DNA of 37,849 bases from Paludisphaera rhizosphaerae. Its GTDB lineage: Bacteria; Planctomycetota; Planctomycetia; Isosphaerales; Isosphaeraceae. The position numbers were made by a program, and so were the translations under genes. Within the stretch, counting starts at the first letter, position 1. Each line of letters starts with the position of its first letter. The notes below the pieces were generated by a model. It had not been told where the DNA came from. It made no database searches and was given only the letters and a program-made list of their open reading frames with translations. Of the stretch, positions 8,821-16,713 are shown one piece after another. The stretch is from contig NZ_JAALCR010000045.1 of the NCBI RefSeq assembly GCF_011065895.1, forward strand, positions 1-37,849, in the 5' to 3' direction.

Positions 8821-9045
8821 AGCGATTCGGTCGGCGCGGGGTGGGGGAGAAGCGAGGATCGACGGTGAGTTGAGGGCAGACCGTCGCCGTCGAGTCGGCT
8901 GCTTGGGAGAGGGGGGTTGTTCCGTTGGTCGGCGGGCTGGCTACTTTCGTAATGCAGAGAGGACCGAGTCGTGCAGGCTTCCGGTGGGCGCTGCGGACGA
9001 CCAAAGACACTCCTCGCTTAACTCCACCGAAGAAGGACGGATCGG

Positions 9046-9141
9046 GGTGCCAGGGCCACGCTTGCGTGGTGATGCCAAGGGCGAAGGTCACGCACTCGCC
9101 GGCGGCGGTTCATGGCCACGCAAGCGTGGCCATGGCACCCG
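9046..9141. repeat. Pair of inverted palindromic repeats
   Basis: The left element (about 9046-9075) contains CCACGC-tt-GCGTGG at 9056-9069. The right element (about 9107-9141) contains CATGGCCACGC-aa-GCGTGGCCATG at 9111-9134, a perfect 11-bp palindrome. The flanks ggtgcca (left) and tggcaccc (right) show that the two are copies of one element in opposite orientation. Together they could fold as two small hairpins or one large one. Confidence 0.7.
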
Positions 9142-9150
9142 ATTCCAACC

Positions 9151-9330
9151 CTCAATCCAGAAATGGTTTTCGGCGGATGGCAGTGGTATTGAGCGAGGAG
9201 CGTCCGAGAAAATGGGCGATCGAAGCCAATTTCAGGGGCGGTCGTGGACGCGTAAGGATCTATCTGTAAATAGGTTGCGGGCTGTGGTCGGCGTTTGCGA
9301 GGCCGACGATCGAAGCCAAGCAAAGCCGCC
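9151..9330 (+). repeat. Diverged direct repeat, copy 2
   Basis: It matches the copy at 8643 in order: ctcaatccagaaatgg, cggcggatgg, attgagcg and gatcgaagccaa at 9218-9229. A last block, gatcgaagccaagcaaagcc at 9308-9327, corresponds to 8801-8820. The two copies are about 508 bases apart. Confidence 0.65.
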
Positions 9331-9601
9331 GGGAGGGGCAGGCGCGGGATGGGTAGGCGTGGATGGGAAGATGTTAGCAGCCCGGGGAGTAATGGCCTGG
9401 GAATGCCCTGACTTCGGCTTGACCGAGCTGGATGGGGGGGCTACAGTCCCGCCGATCGTGGGTCCAGACTGGACCCGAGACGTCGGCGTCACAGGGATGT
9501 GGGTCGACGGTCCCATCGTTCGCGGTCCTCGCGCTCTCGTTCATCTCTTCGAGAGCGCCCCGGGGGTTCTCCCCGTTGCGGAAGAGCAAGGAGGCAGGTC
9601 C

Positions 9602-11629
9602 ATGCGTCGGACAGTCCCCAGGCGGTCCTGGGCGGTGGGAGCATTGGTCGCGGTCACGGCGCTGGGGTTGGGCCGAGCCGTCATCGGCGCCGGCCCGTTG
9701 CCCACGGCCGCGTCGAAGAAGGCCAAGGCTCAGGACAAGGCCGCACCCAAGATCGAGGAGGCGGTCGGCGACCTGGCCTACGTCTTCGAGAACGGCGAGA
9801 CGACCGTCGAGGGGGTCGGGCTCGTCTCGAACCTCGACGGCACCGGCGGCGACGCGCCGCCCTCGTGGCAACGCGAGCAGCTCGTCGACGACATGAACAA
9901 GGCGGGCATCGATCACCCGAGCAAGCTGCTCGAAAGCAAGCAGTACGCAATGGTGATCGTCCGCATGAAGATCCCGACCGGTGGCTCCCCGCGCGACCGG
10001 TTCGACGTGGATCTGGAACTGCCTCCGGCAAGCTCGGTCAAGAGCCTGGCCGGCGGCTACCTGATGTTCACCCGTCTTCGCGAAGTCCTGCACACCGGCG
10101 GCGGCCCCAAGCAGGGCACGGACCTGGCGACCGCCATCGGCCCGGTGATGATCGGCGACGCCAAGGACCCGAACAACCCCAAGGCGGGCCGGGTGCTGGG
10201 CGGGGGCCGGGTCAAGAAGGAACACCCCTTCAAGCTGATCCTGAAGGACGACCGCCGCTTCATCCGCAACGCCAAGATGGTTGAGTCCGTCGTCAACGAG
10301 CGGTTCCACCAGAACGAGCACGGGCAACAAAAAGGCGCGAGCACGGCCAAGACCGACACCTTCCTTGAGCTGCGTGTGCCGGCGGTCTACCACCAGAACC
10401 AGCAGCGATACTTCCGCGTCGTGCAGCTTCTGCCGATGGTGGACACCCCCCAACTACGCGAGCAACGGCTCAAGGCGACGGCCGCCGAGCTCCTCGATCC
10501 CAAGACGTCCGGTATGGCCGCGCTCAAGCTGGAGTGCTTCGGTCCCAGCGCCGCCCCCGCGCTGGAGGCGGGATTGAAGAGCGAGGACGCCCACGTCCGG
10601 TTCTTCTCGGCCGAGGCCCTGGCCTACCTGGATCAGTCCAGCGGGGTCGAGACCCTGGGCAAGACAGCCATCGAGCTGAAGCAGTACCGGGCCTACGCCC
10701 TGGCCGCGTTGGCAGCGATGGAGGACCCCGCGGCGCGGGCGAAGCTCCGTCATCTGATGGACGAGCCGGACATCGAAGTCCGCTACGGGGCCTTCAACGC
10801 CCTGCGGACCCTCGACCCGACCGACGCCATGCTGGGGCAAGTCCGGATCCTCGACGAGCCTCCCCGCGATGAGATGGAGGAGGACAACGGGGGCGACGGG
10901 ATGACCGCGCTGATCCAGAGCCGACGCGCTCGACCCGACGATCCCTTCTCGCTCTACATGGTTGAATCCGACGGAGCGCCCGTGATCCACGTGTCGAGGA
11001 GCCGTCGGTCGGAGATCGTCCTCTTCGGGCGAGCCCAGAACATTCTCCCGCCGCTGGTGCTGGGAGAGGGGGACATCCTCCTGAACGCAGCCGACCACGA
11101 CGACGGCGTGGACATCTCCAAGATCGTCCCCAGCCGGTTCGGCTCGGAAATGAAGGTCCGCAGCTCGCTGGATCTGGGCGACGTCATCCGCCAGGTCGCC
11201 CGACTGGGCGCCACCTACCCGGAGGTCGTGGCGATCCTCGAAGCCGCCGAACGGCAGAAAAATCTCCCCGGAGCCCTCTTCGTCGACTCGGTGCCGAAGG
11301 CCAACATGCAATATTTGTCCAAGGCGCTGATGGGCAAGGATGAGATGCCCAAGGCCGACTCGGAGGTCAAACCAGCCTCCGGCTCGTTCATTCGCCGGAT
11401 GTTCACCCGGGGCCGTGGGGATTCCGAGCCGACCAAGACGGCCGATAAGTCGGCCCAAAAAAGCAGTTCAAAGGACGACGACGTCGCTTCTGATGCCGAC
11501 GGCGACAAAATTTCCGCTAAAAAAGACGACGCCTTGAAGCGGACTTCCGGTGAGTCGGCAGAGGCTTCCGAGAGCGAGGGCGACCGACGTCCCCGGCTGC
11601 TCGACGTCTTTCGTCGCCGCAACGATTGA
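9602..11629 (+). CDS. FlgI-like (flagellar P-ring) domain protein with HEAT-like repeats
   Basis: The product is 675 residues from ATG 9602, chosen for AAGGAGG at 9588-9594 and because an Arg-rich, hydrophobic signal peptide (MRRTVPRRSWAVGALVAVTAL) follows at once. Residues about 55-280 resemble FlgI, the periplasmic P-ring subunit of the flagellar rod bushing: VEGVGLVSNLDGTGG (69-83), IPTGGSPRDRFDVDLEL (124-140), then GGYLMFTRLR and AIGPVMIG. Residues about 300-410 form helical HEAT-like repeats (GPSAAPALEAGLKSEDAHVR, then a second with MDEPDIEVRYGAFNALR). The last 85 residues are charged and low-complexity. No flagellar gene is nearby, and true FlgI is about half this length, so a periplasmic role unrelated to a motor is plausible. 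The exact role is unknown. Confidence 0.8.
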   Translation: MRRTVPRRSWAVGALVAVTALGLGRAVIGAGPLPTAASKKAKAQDKAAPKIEEAVGDLAYVFENGETTVEGVGLVSNLDGTGGDAPPSWQREQLVDDMNKAGIDHPSKLLESKQYAMVIVRMKIPTGGSPRDRFDVDLELPPASSVKSLAGGYLMFTRLREVLHTGGGPKQGTDLATAIGPVMIGDAKDPNNPKAGRVLGGGRVKKEHPFKLILKDDRRFIRNAKMVESVVNERFHQNEHGQQKGASTAKTDTFLELRVPAVYHQNQQRYFRVVQLLPMVDTPQLREQRLKATAAELLDPKTSGMAALKLECFGPSAAPALEAGLKSEDAHVRFFSAEALAYLDQSSGVETLGKTAIELKQYRAYALAALAAMEDPAARAKLRHLMDEPDIEVRYGAFNALRTLDPTDAMLGQVRILDEPPRDEMEEDNGGDGMTALIQSRRARPDDPFSLYMVESDGAPVIHVSRSRRSEIVLFGRAQNILPPLVLGEGDILLNAADHDDGVDISKIVPSRFGSEMKVRSSLDLGDVIRQVARLGATYPEVVAILEAAERQKNLPGALFVDSVPKANMQYLSKALMGKDEMPKADSEVKPASGSFIRRMFTRGRGDSEPTKTADKSAQKSSSKDDDVASDADGDKISAKKDDALKRTSGESAEASESEGDRRPRLLDVFRRRND

Positions 11630-12224
11630 CATGACGCCATAAGGCTTTACGTCGAGGCGACGGTCGCCGTCGCCTCGACGTAGGCTCCCCCCGCAGTGAA
11701 CATCCCCCGCCAGCCCTTTCATCCCTAACCGCCGTTGCGATTCCTCCATTCGGGGCAACTGCTCTCCGCCCCATCTAAAGTCGCAGGCCGCGCGGTTCGA
11801 ATATTAGTCGTGACGGTCAGGTCCGCTACGGCAAGGAAGCGAGCGAGACGCCCTTGAAGGACGCGGGCTGGAGCCGACCTACGATCTGGAAGGATCGCAA
11901 GGGCTCTCGGTCTTTATCGATGACGGGGAATCGGGCCGCCGAAGCCTTCGCCCACGATGGGAAGGGCGGCTCACAACTCGGAGACAGACTCTCGGAAACT
12001 TGAGTCTGGAAACGGGTTGTAGGAACGCCGCTTCCCGGGGCGATAAAGAACGGGGGAAGGGTCGGAGCGATTGGATGGGTTCTGAAGCGTCCGGCGGCCG
12101 CCCCACGACGGGAGGCCGGCGCGACGACGACGAGCCCCCCGCCGCGAGCCGACGTGGTTCCCATCCGGAGGGAGGAGGAAGCCTCCGTGGCCTCGCACCC
12201 AACAGGGCGAGTGGAGTCCTCGAG
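11630..12224. other. Intergenic region before the HTH-receiver gene
   Basis: It holds the hairpin at 11648-11682 and otherwise nothing I can name. The open frame of the next gene reaches back to 12000 but the upstream part is Arg/Gly-rich and lacks conserved features. GGAG at 12213-12216 serves the start at 12225. Confidence 0.5.
11648..11682. terminator. Perfect 16-bp hairpin after the FlgI-like gene
   Basis: TACGTCGAGGCGACGG (11648-11663) pairs perfectly with 11667-11682 across a three-base loop. It lies 18 bases after the stop codon. No T tract follows on either strand, so it may be a terminator aided by factors or an mRNA 3' stabiliser. Confidence 0.6.
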
Positions 12225-12800
12225 ATGAAGAAGGTGTTTACAACCGGCCAGGTCGCGAAGATTTGCAAGGTCGCGCCTCGGACCGTAAGCAAGTGGTTCG
12301 ATTCGGGCCGCCTGCGTGGATATAGAATTCCCGGCTCTCAGGATCGCCGGATTCCGCGGGAACACCTCCTGCGGTTCCTCAAGGAGCATGGAATGCCCTT
12401 GGGCGATCTCGAGGCCGAGGTCTACAATAAGATCCTGGTCGTCGGGGCCGACGCTCCGCTCCAGGCCGTTCTCCGGGATCACCTCCGCGAGGGGGACGAC
12501 TTCCGGATCGAAACCGCCGCGTCGGGATTTGAAGCCGGCATCCGCGCCGAAAGCTTCCACCCCGATTGCATCATTATTGACATGGCCCTGGGTCGTATCG
12601 AGGCCGGGCAGATCGCGCAGAACCTGCGCAAGAGCCCCGACCATCAATCGACGATCCTCCTGGCGCTGACCAGCGACGAACCCGGCGAGGAGACCTTCTC
12701 GCTCGGCTTCAACGACGGCTTCAAGAAGCCGTTCGACGGGGCCCTCCTCGCCGAGCGGATCCGTCGGCTTATCTCGCAGAAGAAGTCGGAAGAGCCTTGA
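12225..12800 (+). CDS. HTH (excisionase/MerR-like) plus receiver-domain regulator
   Basis: The product is 191 residues. The N-terminal domain (about 4-55) is a winged helix of the excisionase/BldC type: FTTGQVAKICKVAPRTVSKW, then a wing GYRIPGSQDRRIPREHLLRFL. A response-regulator receiver domain follows (about 68-185): ILVVGADAP, CIIIDMAL with the candidate phosphoacceptor Asp119, LLALTSD with Thr149, and FKKPF with Lys168. The acidic pair that normally follows the first strand (DD) is Gly74-Ala75 here, with only Asp76 left, so magnesium-dependent phosphorylation may be weak or absent. The order DNA-binding then receiver is reversed from classical regulators. No histidine kinase is adjacent. 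The start at 12225 has GGAG eight bases upstream. Confidence 0.85.
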   Translation: MKKVFTTGQVAKICKVAPRTVSKWFDSGRLRGYRIPGSQDRRIPREHLLRFLKEHGMPLGDLEAEVYNKILVVGADAPLQAVLRDHLREGDDFRIETAASGFEAGIRAESFHPDCIIIDMALGRIEAGQIAQNLRKSPDHQSTILLALTSDEPGEETFSLGFNDGFKKPFDGALLAERIRRLISQKKSEEP

Positions 12801-12888
12801 TCCGGTCGCGGGCCGTCGCGCGTCGTCTCGAGGACCCGCCGCCGATCCGCCCCGACCCTTAAGCGAGACGCCGGTCCTCCGGCCGATC

Positions 12889-12951
12889 GAGCCCGGCTGC
12901 CCGCTGCTTCGACCTTTCCCCAAGGGTCGAAGCAGCGGGCGGCCCGGGCTC
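12889..12951 (+). terminator. Long hairpin after the HTH-receiver gene
   Basis: GCCCGCTGCTTCGACC (12899-12914) pairs perfectly with 12925-12940. The stem continues outward (12889-12898 with 12941-12951) through a GU pair and one bulge, giving about 26 pairs. CGGCTTT follows, a weak T tract. It separates the regulator from the glycosyltransferase gene. Confidence 0.65.
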
Positions 12952-13037
12952 GTCGGCTTTCCCCCTGGAATCAAACCAACGGCCCGCCGTACCATGGGGC
13001 CCGCTCGTTCGATCCGATTCCCCGAGGCCGTTCCCAC

Positions 13038-14636
13038 ATGCCCGATCCACCGGCACGGGGCCTTTCCCGCCACCGCCGCCTCGGCCTCGTCGCGGGCCTC
13101 GTCGCCGCGACGGTCACGATCGCCACGCTGCAAGGGCCGGGGCTCACCATCGACGAACCGCTCGACGTCCGACCGGGACGCGACTACGTCACCCTGCTCT
13201 TTCGCACGGGTCTGCGGTTCTTCGAGCGGTCGAACGTCGACGGCCTCTTTCGCGACAACGCCGAGCATCCCCCCCTCGGCCGCTGGCTGCTGGGGATCGC
13301 TTCGCACACGTTTGGGCCGTTTCAGGCCTGGCTGTTGGGGCCTGACCCGACGGGGCTCTACGTGGTCGCGGGCCGCGTCGCGCCGGCCCTTTGCTTCGCT
13401 CTGCTCGTTGGACTGATCGCCGCCGAGGCCGCCCGCCGCTGGGGGACTGTCGCCGGGGTTGCCTCGGCGTGGGCGCTCCTGACGATGCCTCGCGTCTTCG
13501 CCCACGCCCATCTGGCAGCGCTCGACACGTTCATGAGCCTCTTCTGGACCCTTGCGCTGTTGACCGCGGCGCGAGCCGTCGACTCGCGGCGGCCCATTCT
13601 CCTGATGCTCGTTGCGGGCCTCACCTGGGGGCTGGCTCTCCTGACGAAGATCCACGCCTGGTTCCTGCCGCCCCTTGTCTTGGCCTGGGCTCTCGTCCGA
13701 CTGCGTCCAACTCGGGCGGTCGTCGCGGTCGCCGGCTGGCTTGTGGTTGGAATCGTGACGTTCGTGGCGGGATGGCCCTGGCTCTGGTACGACACGGCGT
13801 CGCGCTGGGCCGCGTTCTGGGGAACGGGAGTTCAACGGACCTCGATCCGGGTCGAGTATTTCGGCCGGATCTGGACCGACCGCGAACTCCCCTGGCATTA
13901 CCCGTGGTTCTACTTCGCCGTGACGGTCCCGGTGTTGTTCCAGGTTCTAGGAATCGGGGGGCTGATTCGAGCCTGGCGAAATCGTCGCGAGGAGCCGTTC
14001 CCGCTCTTGCTGGCCGCCTCGATCCTGCTGTTTCTCGTCCTCTTCTCCACCCGAGCGCCCGTGTACGACGGCGAGCGGTTGTTCCTGCTGGCGTTCCCAG
14101 CCTGGGCGATGCTCGCCGGCCTCGGTTTCCAGCAGGTGTGGGAGCGATGGGGGGCCTCGACCATGGCCCGTCGCCTGCTCACCCTACTGATGATCTGCCA
14201 GGCTTTCGGGACGATTTCCATGCACCCGTTCGGCCTCAGCTATTACAACCTGCTCGTCGGCGGGCTGGCTGGAGCGGAGCGACTGGGACTGGAACCGACC
14301 TACTGGGGGGACGCCGTCGACCGGGTCCTGCTCGACGATCTCGCAAAACGGATCCAGCCGGGGGAGGTCGTCGCCCTGGTCCCGACGCTCTTCCCCGGCC
14401 AGGGGGTCGTCACCACGACGAACCGCCTGGTGCGCAAGGACGTCGTGATCCAGGATGAGTCGGAAGTCTCGCGAGCCGACTGGGTGCTAATCTCCCGCCG
14501 TCGGGCGTACTGGCCGGCTGCTCTGGTGCAACGACTGGAGGACGGCTCGGGCCGGATGGTGGCCTCTCGCTCCCGCCAGGGCGTCTGGCTGGGGGCGCTC
14601 TGGCACTTCCCCAAACGACCCAACTCCTCTCCCTGA
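13038..14636 (+). CDS. GT39-like membrane glycosyltransferase (PMT/ArnT type)
   Basis: The product is 532 residues with about ten hydrophobic membrane segments. GT-C fold enzymes of this type transfer a sugar from a polyprenyl-phosphate donor to an acceptor on the outer face of the cytoplasmic membrane. The first outer loop carries the acidic pair Asp39-Glu40 in LTIDEPLD, the usual catalytic position, followed by the conserved EHPPLGRWL (76-84). Further signs are HAHLAALDTFMSLFW and GLTWGLALLTKIHAWFLPP. The soluble C-terminal part is short. The start at 13038 follows a terminator-like hairpin, so the gene probably has its own promoter. The acceptor could be protein, lipid or a wall component; the sequence does not decide. 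Confidence 0.85.
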   Translation: MPDPPARGLSRHRRLGLVAGLVAATVTIATLQGPGLTIDEPLDVRPGRDYVTLLFRTGLRFFERSNVDGLFRDNAEHPPLGRWLLGIASHTFGPFQAWLLGPDPTGLYVVAGRVAPALCFALLVGLIAAEAARRWGTVAGVASAWALLTMPRVFAHAHLAALDTFMSLFWTLALLTAARAVDSRRPILLMLVAGLTWGLALLTKIHAWFLPPLVLAWALVRLRPTRAVVAVAGWLVVGIVTFVAGWPWLWYDTASRWAAFWGTGVQRTSIRVEYFGRIWTDRELPWHYPWFYFAVTVPVLFQVLGIGGLIRAWRNRREEPFPLLLAASILLFLVLFSTRAPVYDGERLFLLAFPAWAMLAGLGFQQVWERWGASTMARRLLTLLMICQAFGTISMHPFGLSYYNLLVGGLAGAERLGLEPTYWGDAVDRVLLDDLAKRIQPGEVVALVPTLFPGQGVVTTTNRLVRKDVVIQDESEVSRADWVLISRRRAYWPAALVQRLEDGSGRMVASRSRQGVWLGALWHFPKRPNSSP

Positions 14637-14690
14637 AACGATGTCGAGCACGTCGGTCGTCGCCGTGAAAGATTCGCGAAGGGGAGATCT

Positions 14691-14705
14691 AGCCCGCGAC
14701 GGGCT
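14691..14705. repeat. Small hairpin after the glycosyltransferase gene
   Basis: AGCCCG (14691-14696) pairs with CGGGCT (14700-14705) around CGA, followed by an AT-rich run (gattcgtaaaatacgttt). It may be a weak terminator or part of the moaC leader; the evidence is slight. Confidence 0.35.
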
Positions 14706-14754
14706 GATTCGTAAAATACGTTTAGAACGAATTGAACGAAATCTCGAGGGCTGA

Positions 14755-15237
14755 ATGGGAGACTTGAGCCATTACGACGACCAGGGGGCCAGCCGGATGG
14801 TCGATGTATCGGCCAAGGCTCCTTCCCTGCGCGTTGCTAGGGCGAGCGGTCTGGTTCGGATGGCTGAGTCGACGTTGCGCTTGATCCTTGATCGTGGCGC
14901 GTCGAAAGGGGACGTCTTGGAGACGGCCCGGCTGGCTGGCATCATGGGGGCGAAGCGCACCGGCGATTTGATTCCGCTTTGCCACCCGATCGGTCTGGAC
15001 TCGGTCCAGGTCGACCTGACGCCACGGCCGCCGGACGTCGTCGAGATTTCGGCGACGGCCAAGGTCCATGGCCGGACGGGGGTCGAGATGGAGGCGATGA
15101 CTGCGGTCAGCGTCGCCGCTTTGACGATCTACGATATGTGCAAGGCGGTAGACCGCGGCATGACGATCGAGCGGATCCGGCTGGAGGAGAAGGCCGGCGG
15201 CGTTCGGGGCGAGTTCAGGCGAGACGGATCGGATTGA
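14755..15237 (+). CDS. moaC: Cyclic pyranopterin monophosphate synthase MoaC
   Basis: The product is 160 residues, full length for the family. MoaC acts after MoaA in molybdenum cofactor synthesis, turning 3',8-cyclo-7,8-dihydro-GTP into cyclic pyranopterin monophosphate in the cytoplasm. Conserved segments are MVDVSAKAP (15-23), [18 protein letters not shown] (65-82), [20 protein letters not shown] (109-128) and KAVDRGM. Asp127 and Lys130 are the catalytic pair, nearly the same numbering as in E. coli (128 and 131). No other moa or moe gene is in the window. The polyprenyl synthase gene begins 22 bases downstream, so the two probably share a transcript. Confidence 0.97.
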   Translation: MGDLSHYDDQGASRMVDVSAKAPSLRVARASGLVRMAESTLRLILDRGASKGDVLETARLAGIMGAKRTGDLIPLCHPIGLDSVQVDLTPRPPDVVEISATAKVHGRTGVEMEAMTAVSVAALTIYDMCKAVDRGMTIERIRLEEKAGGVRGEFRRDGSD

Positions 15238-15259
15238 GAGCAGCGGAGCGGAGACGGGC

Positions 15260-16267
15260 ATGAGCATACCTACGGGGCTGAAGGCGGAAGAGAGCCGGAA
15301 GACGCTGACGCGCCTGTTCGCGCCGATCCAGGCCGGGCTGGCGGACGCCGACCGGATCTTCCAGGAGGAGCTGCAAAGCCGGTTCCCGTTCGTGCAAGCC
15401 CTCGTGGAGCACTGCGGCGACTACCAGGGGAAGCGGCTGCGCCCCGCTCTGGTCCTGCTGGCCGGCGGCGCCAGCGGGGGGATCGTCCACGCGCACCCCG
15501 TGCTGGCCGCGGTGGTTGAGATGATCCACACCGCGACCCTCGTTCACGACGACGTCCTCGACGAGTCCATGGTTCGCCGCCACGCGGCCACCGTGAACGC
15601 CGAGTGGGGGAACGAGTCGGCCGTTATGCTGGGCGACTACCTCTTCTCGCACGCCTATCACCTGGCTGCCTCGCTGGAATCGACCCTCGCCTGCCGCTGG
15701 ATCGGCAAGGCGACCCATGAGGTCTGCGAAGGCGAGATGCAGCAGATCCACCATCGCGGCAATCTCGACCTCGACGAGGTCTCTTACTTTCAGATCATCG
15801 CCGGCAAGACAGCCGCCCTGACGGCGGTCTCCAGCCGGCTTGGAGCTCACTACGCCGGGGCCGACGCCGCCGTCGTCGACGCGATGGAGGCCTACGGCTA
15901 CCACGTCGGGATGGCCTTTCAGATCGCCGACGACGTTCTGGACATCTGGGGCGACGAACGCGCGACAGGCAAGAGCCTGGGAACTGATCTCGAGAAGCAG
16001 AAGCTCACCCTGCCTCTGATCCGCCTTCTGGAAATCGGCGAGCCGTCCGTCGTCGAGTTGACTCGCCGGCTTCTCACGGAAGCTCGCGCCGAGTCGCGCC
16101 GCCGTCTCCAACCGCTGCTGGAGGAGTCGGGCGCGCTGGACTACGCCTGGTCCAGGGCCCGCTGGCACGTCGACCAGGCCATCGCGACGCTGGACGTCGT
16201 TGGTCCTTCCGAGTTCAAGGACGTCCTCGCCGAAATGGCCGGTTACGTCGTCCGCCGCTCCGCCTGA
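15260..16267 (+). CDS. Long-chain polyprenyl diphosphate synthase
   Basis: The product is 335 residues of the trans-isoprenyl diphosphate synthase family, which condenses isopentenyl diphosphate onto an allylic primer. Long-chain members make the side chain of respiratory quinones. Visible features are GKRLRP (57-62), the first aspartate-rich motif DDVLD (97-101) and the second DDVLD (224-228), plus GKTAAL (182-187), ending in the shared RR-containing C-terminus. Five residues before the first motif stands a small Ala92, which permits a long product; a bulky aromatic there would limit it to C15 or C20. This fits an IspB/HepS-like role. Clustering with moaC is probably not functional. Exact chain length is not predictable here. 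Confidence 0.9.
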   Translation: MSIPTGLKAEESRKTLTRLFAPIQAGLADADRIFQEELQSRFPFVQALVEHCGDYQGKRLRPALVLLAGGASGGIVHAHPVLAAVVEMIHTATLVHDDVLDESMVRRHAATVNAEWGNESAVMLGDYLFSHAYHLAASLESTLACRWIGKATHEVCEGEMQQIHHRGNLDLDEVSYFQIIAGKTAALTAVSSRLGAHYAGADAAVVDAMEAYGYHVGMAFQIADDVLDIWGDERATGKSLGTDLEKQKLTLPLIRLLEIGEPSVVELTRRLLTEARAESRRRLQPLLEESGALDYAWSRARWHVDQAIATLDVVGPSEFKDVLAEMAGYVVRRSA

Positions 16268-16713
16268 CCCACCCCAAACCTTCCCGTTTACGCGATTGAT
16301 CGGCCCACGCTCGCGTCGATCCTTGCAAGGTCGGAATCTTGTCCGAGTGCCTCGACGGCCTGTCTCAGGCTCGTTCGAGGCTCCTTTTTCATGCCGTTGG
16401 CGGATATTGGAGAGCCGTTCCTTCAGTCCCCGCCCTGTCTGTGAATTATTTGGGGCTTTTTCGATTGCAAGGCGGCTTTCGAGAGCTATGATGAGGCTGA
16501 AGGCTCTATGTTTGGGGATGCGGGAACTTGTTGTCCCATCCTCAGGAGACCGCGGCACCCTTGGCCGAGGTTGCATGTTTTAGGCCTTCGAATCGCCCTC
16601 CGTCTGGTACAAACGTCGTCCGATTCTCAATCTGGCGTCTGCGTATTTGTCGGATTTCTTTTAAGTTTAGGATCCATAATCCCCCCTATCGGGGAGAAGT
16701 CGATCACCGCGTC
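16268..16713. other. Intergenic leader of the XRE regulator gene
   Basis: There is no protein-coding gene that I trust. The stretch is less GC-rich than its neighbours and holds the promoter-like pair at 16465-16492 and a possible imperfect hairpin at about 16513-16542 (ggatg..ggga against tccc..atcc). If the promoter is real the mRNA leader is about 215 bases, unusually long. Confidence 0.45.
16465..16492 (+). promoter_or_regulatory. Candidate sigma-70-type promoter
   Basis: TTGCAA (16465-16470) and TATGAT (16487-16492) are separated by 16 bases. The -10 matches five of six consensus bases and the -35 four of six. It would start a transcript near 16499 reading into the XRE regulator gene. 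Confidence 0.35.

Larger units (their letters stand above)
8033..9601. other. 1.57-kb gene-free region rich in repeats
   Basis: There is no recognisable protein. The frame of the downstream FlgI-like gene stays open back to 8480, but the translated upstream part is low-complexity, rich in Gly, Arg and Ser, and includes duplicated DNA, so I do not count it as coding. The region holds a 12-bp perfect inverted repeat (8355-8396), a 7-bp one (8538-8553), a pair of oppositely oriented palindromic elements (9046-9141) and two diverged direct repeats (from 8643 and from 9151). It may be a landing zone of decayed small elements. Confidence 0.6.

Noticed and set aside
8480-9601. N-terminal extension of the FlgI-like protein by 374 codons
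   Set aside because: It is low-complexity, spans repeats, and would bury the signal peptide and the AAGGAGG site of the 9602 start internally.
11826-13898. 690-codon minus-strand open frame
   Set aside because: It runs antisense through two well-supported genes and a terminator hairpin and is rich in Arg, Gly and Pro without conserved features.
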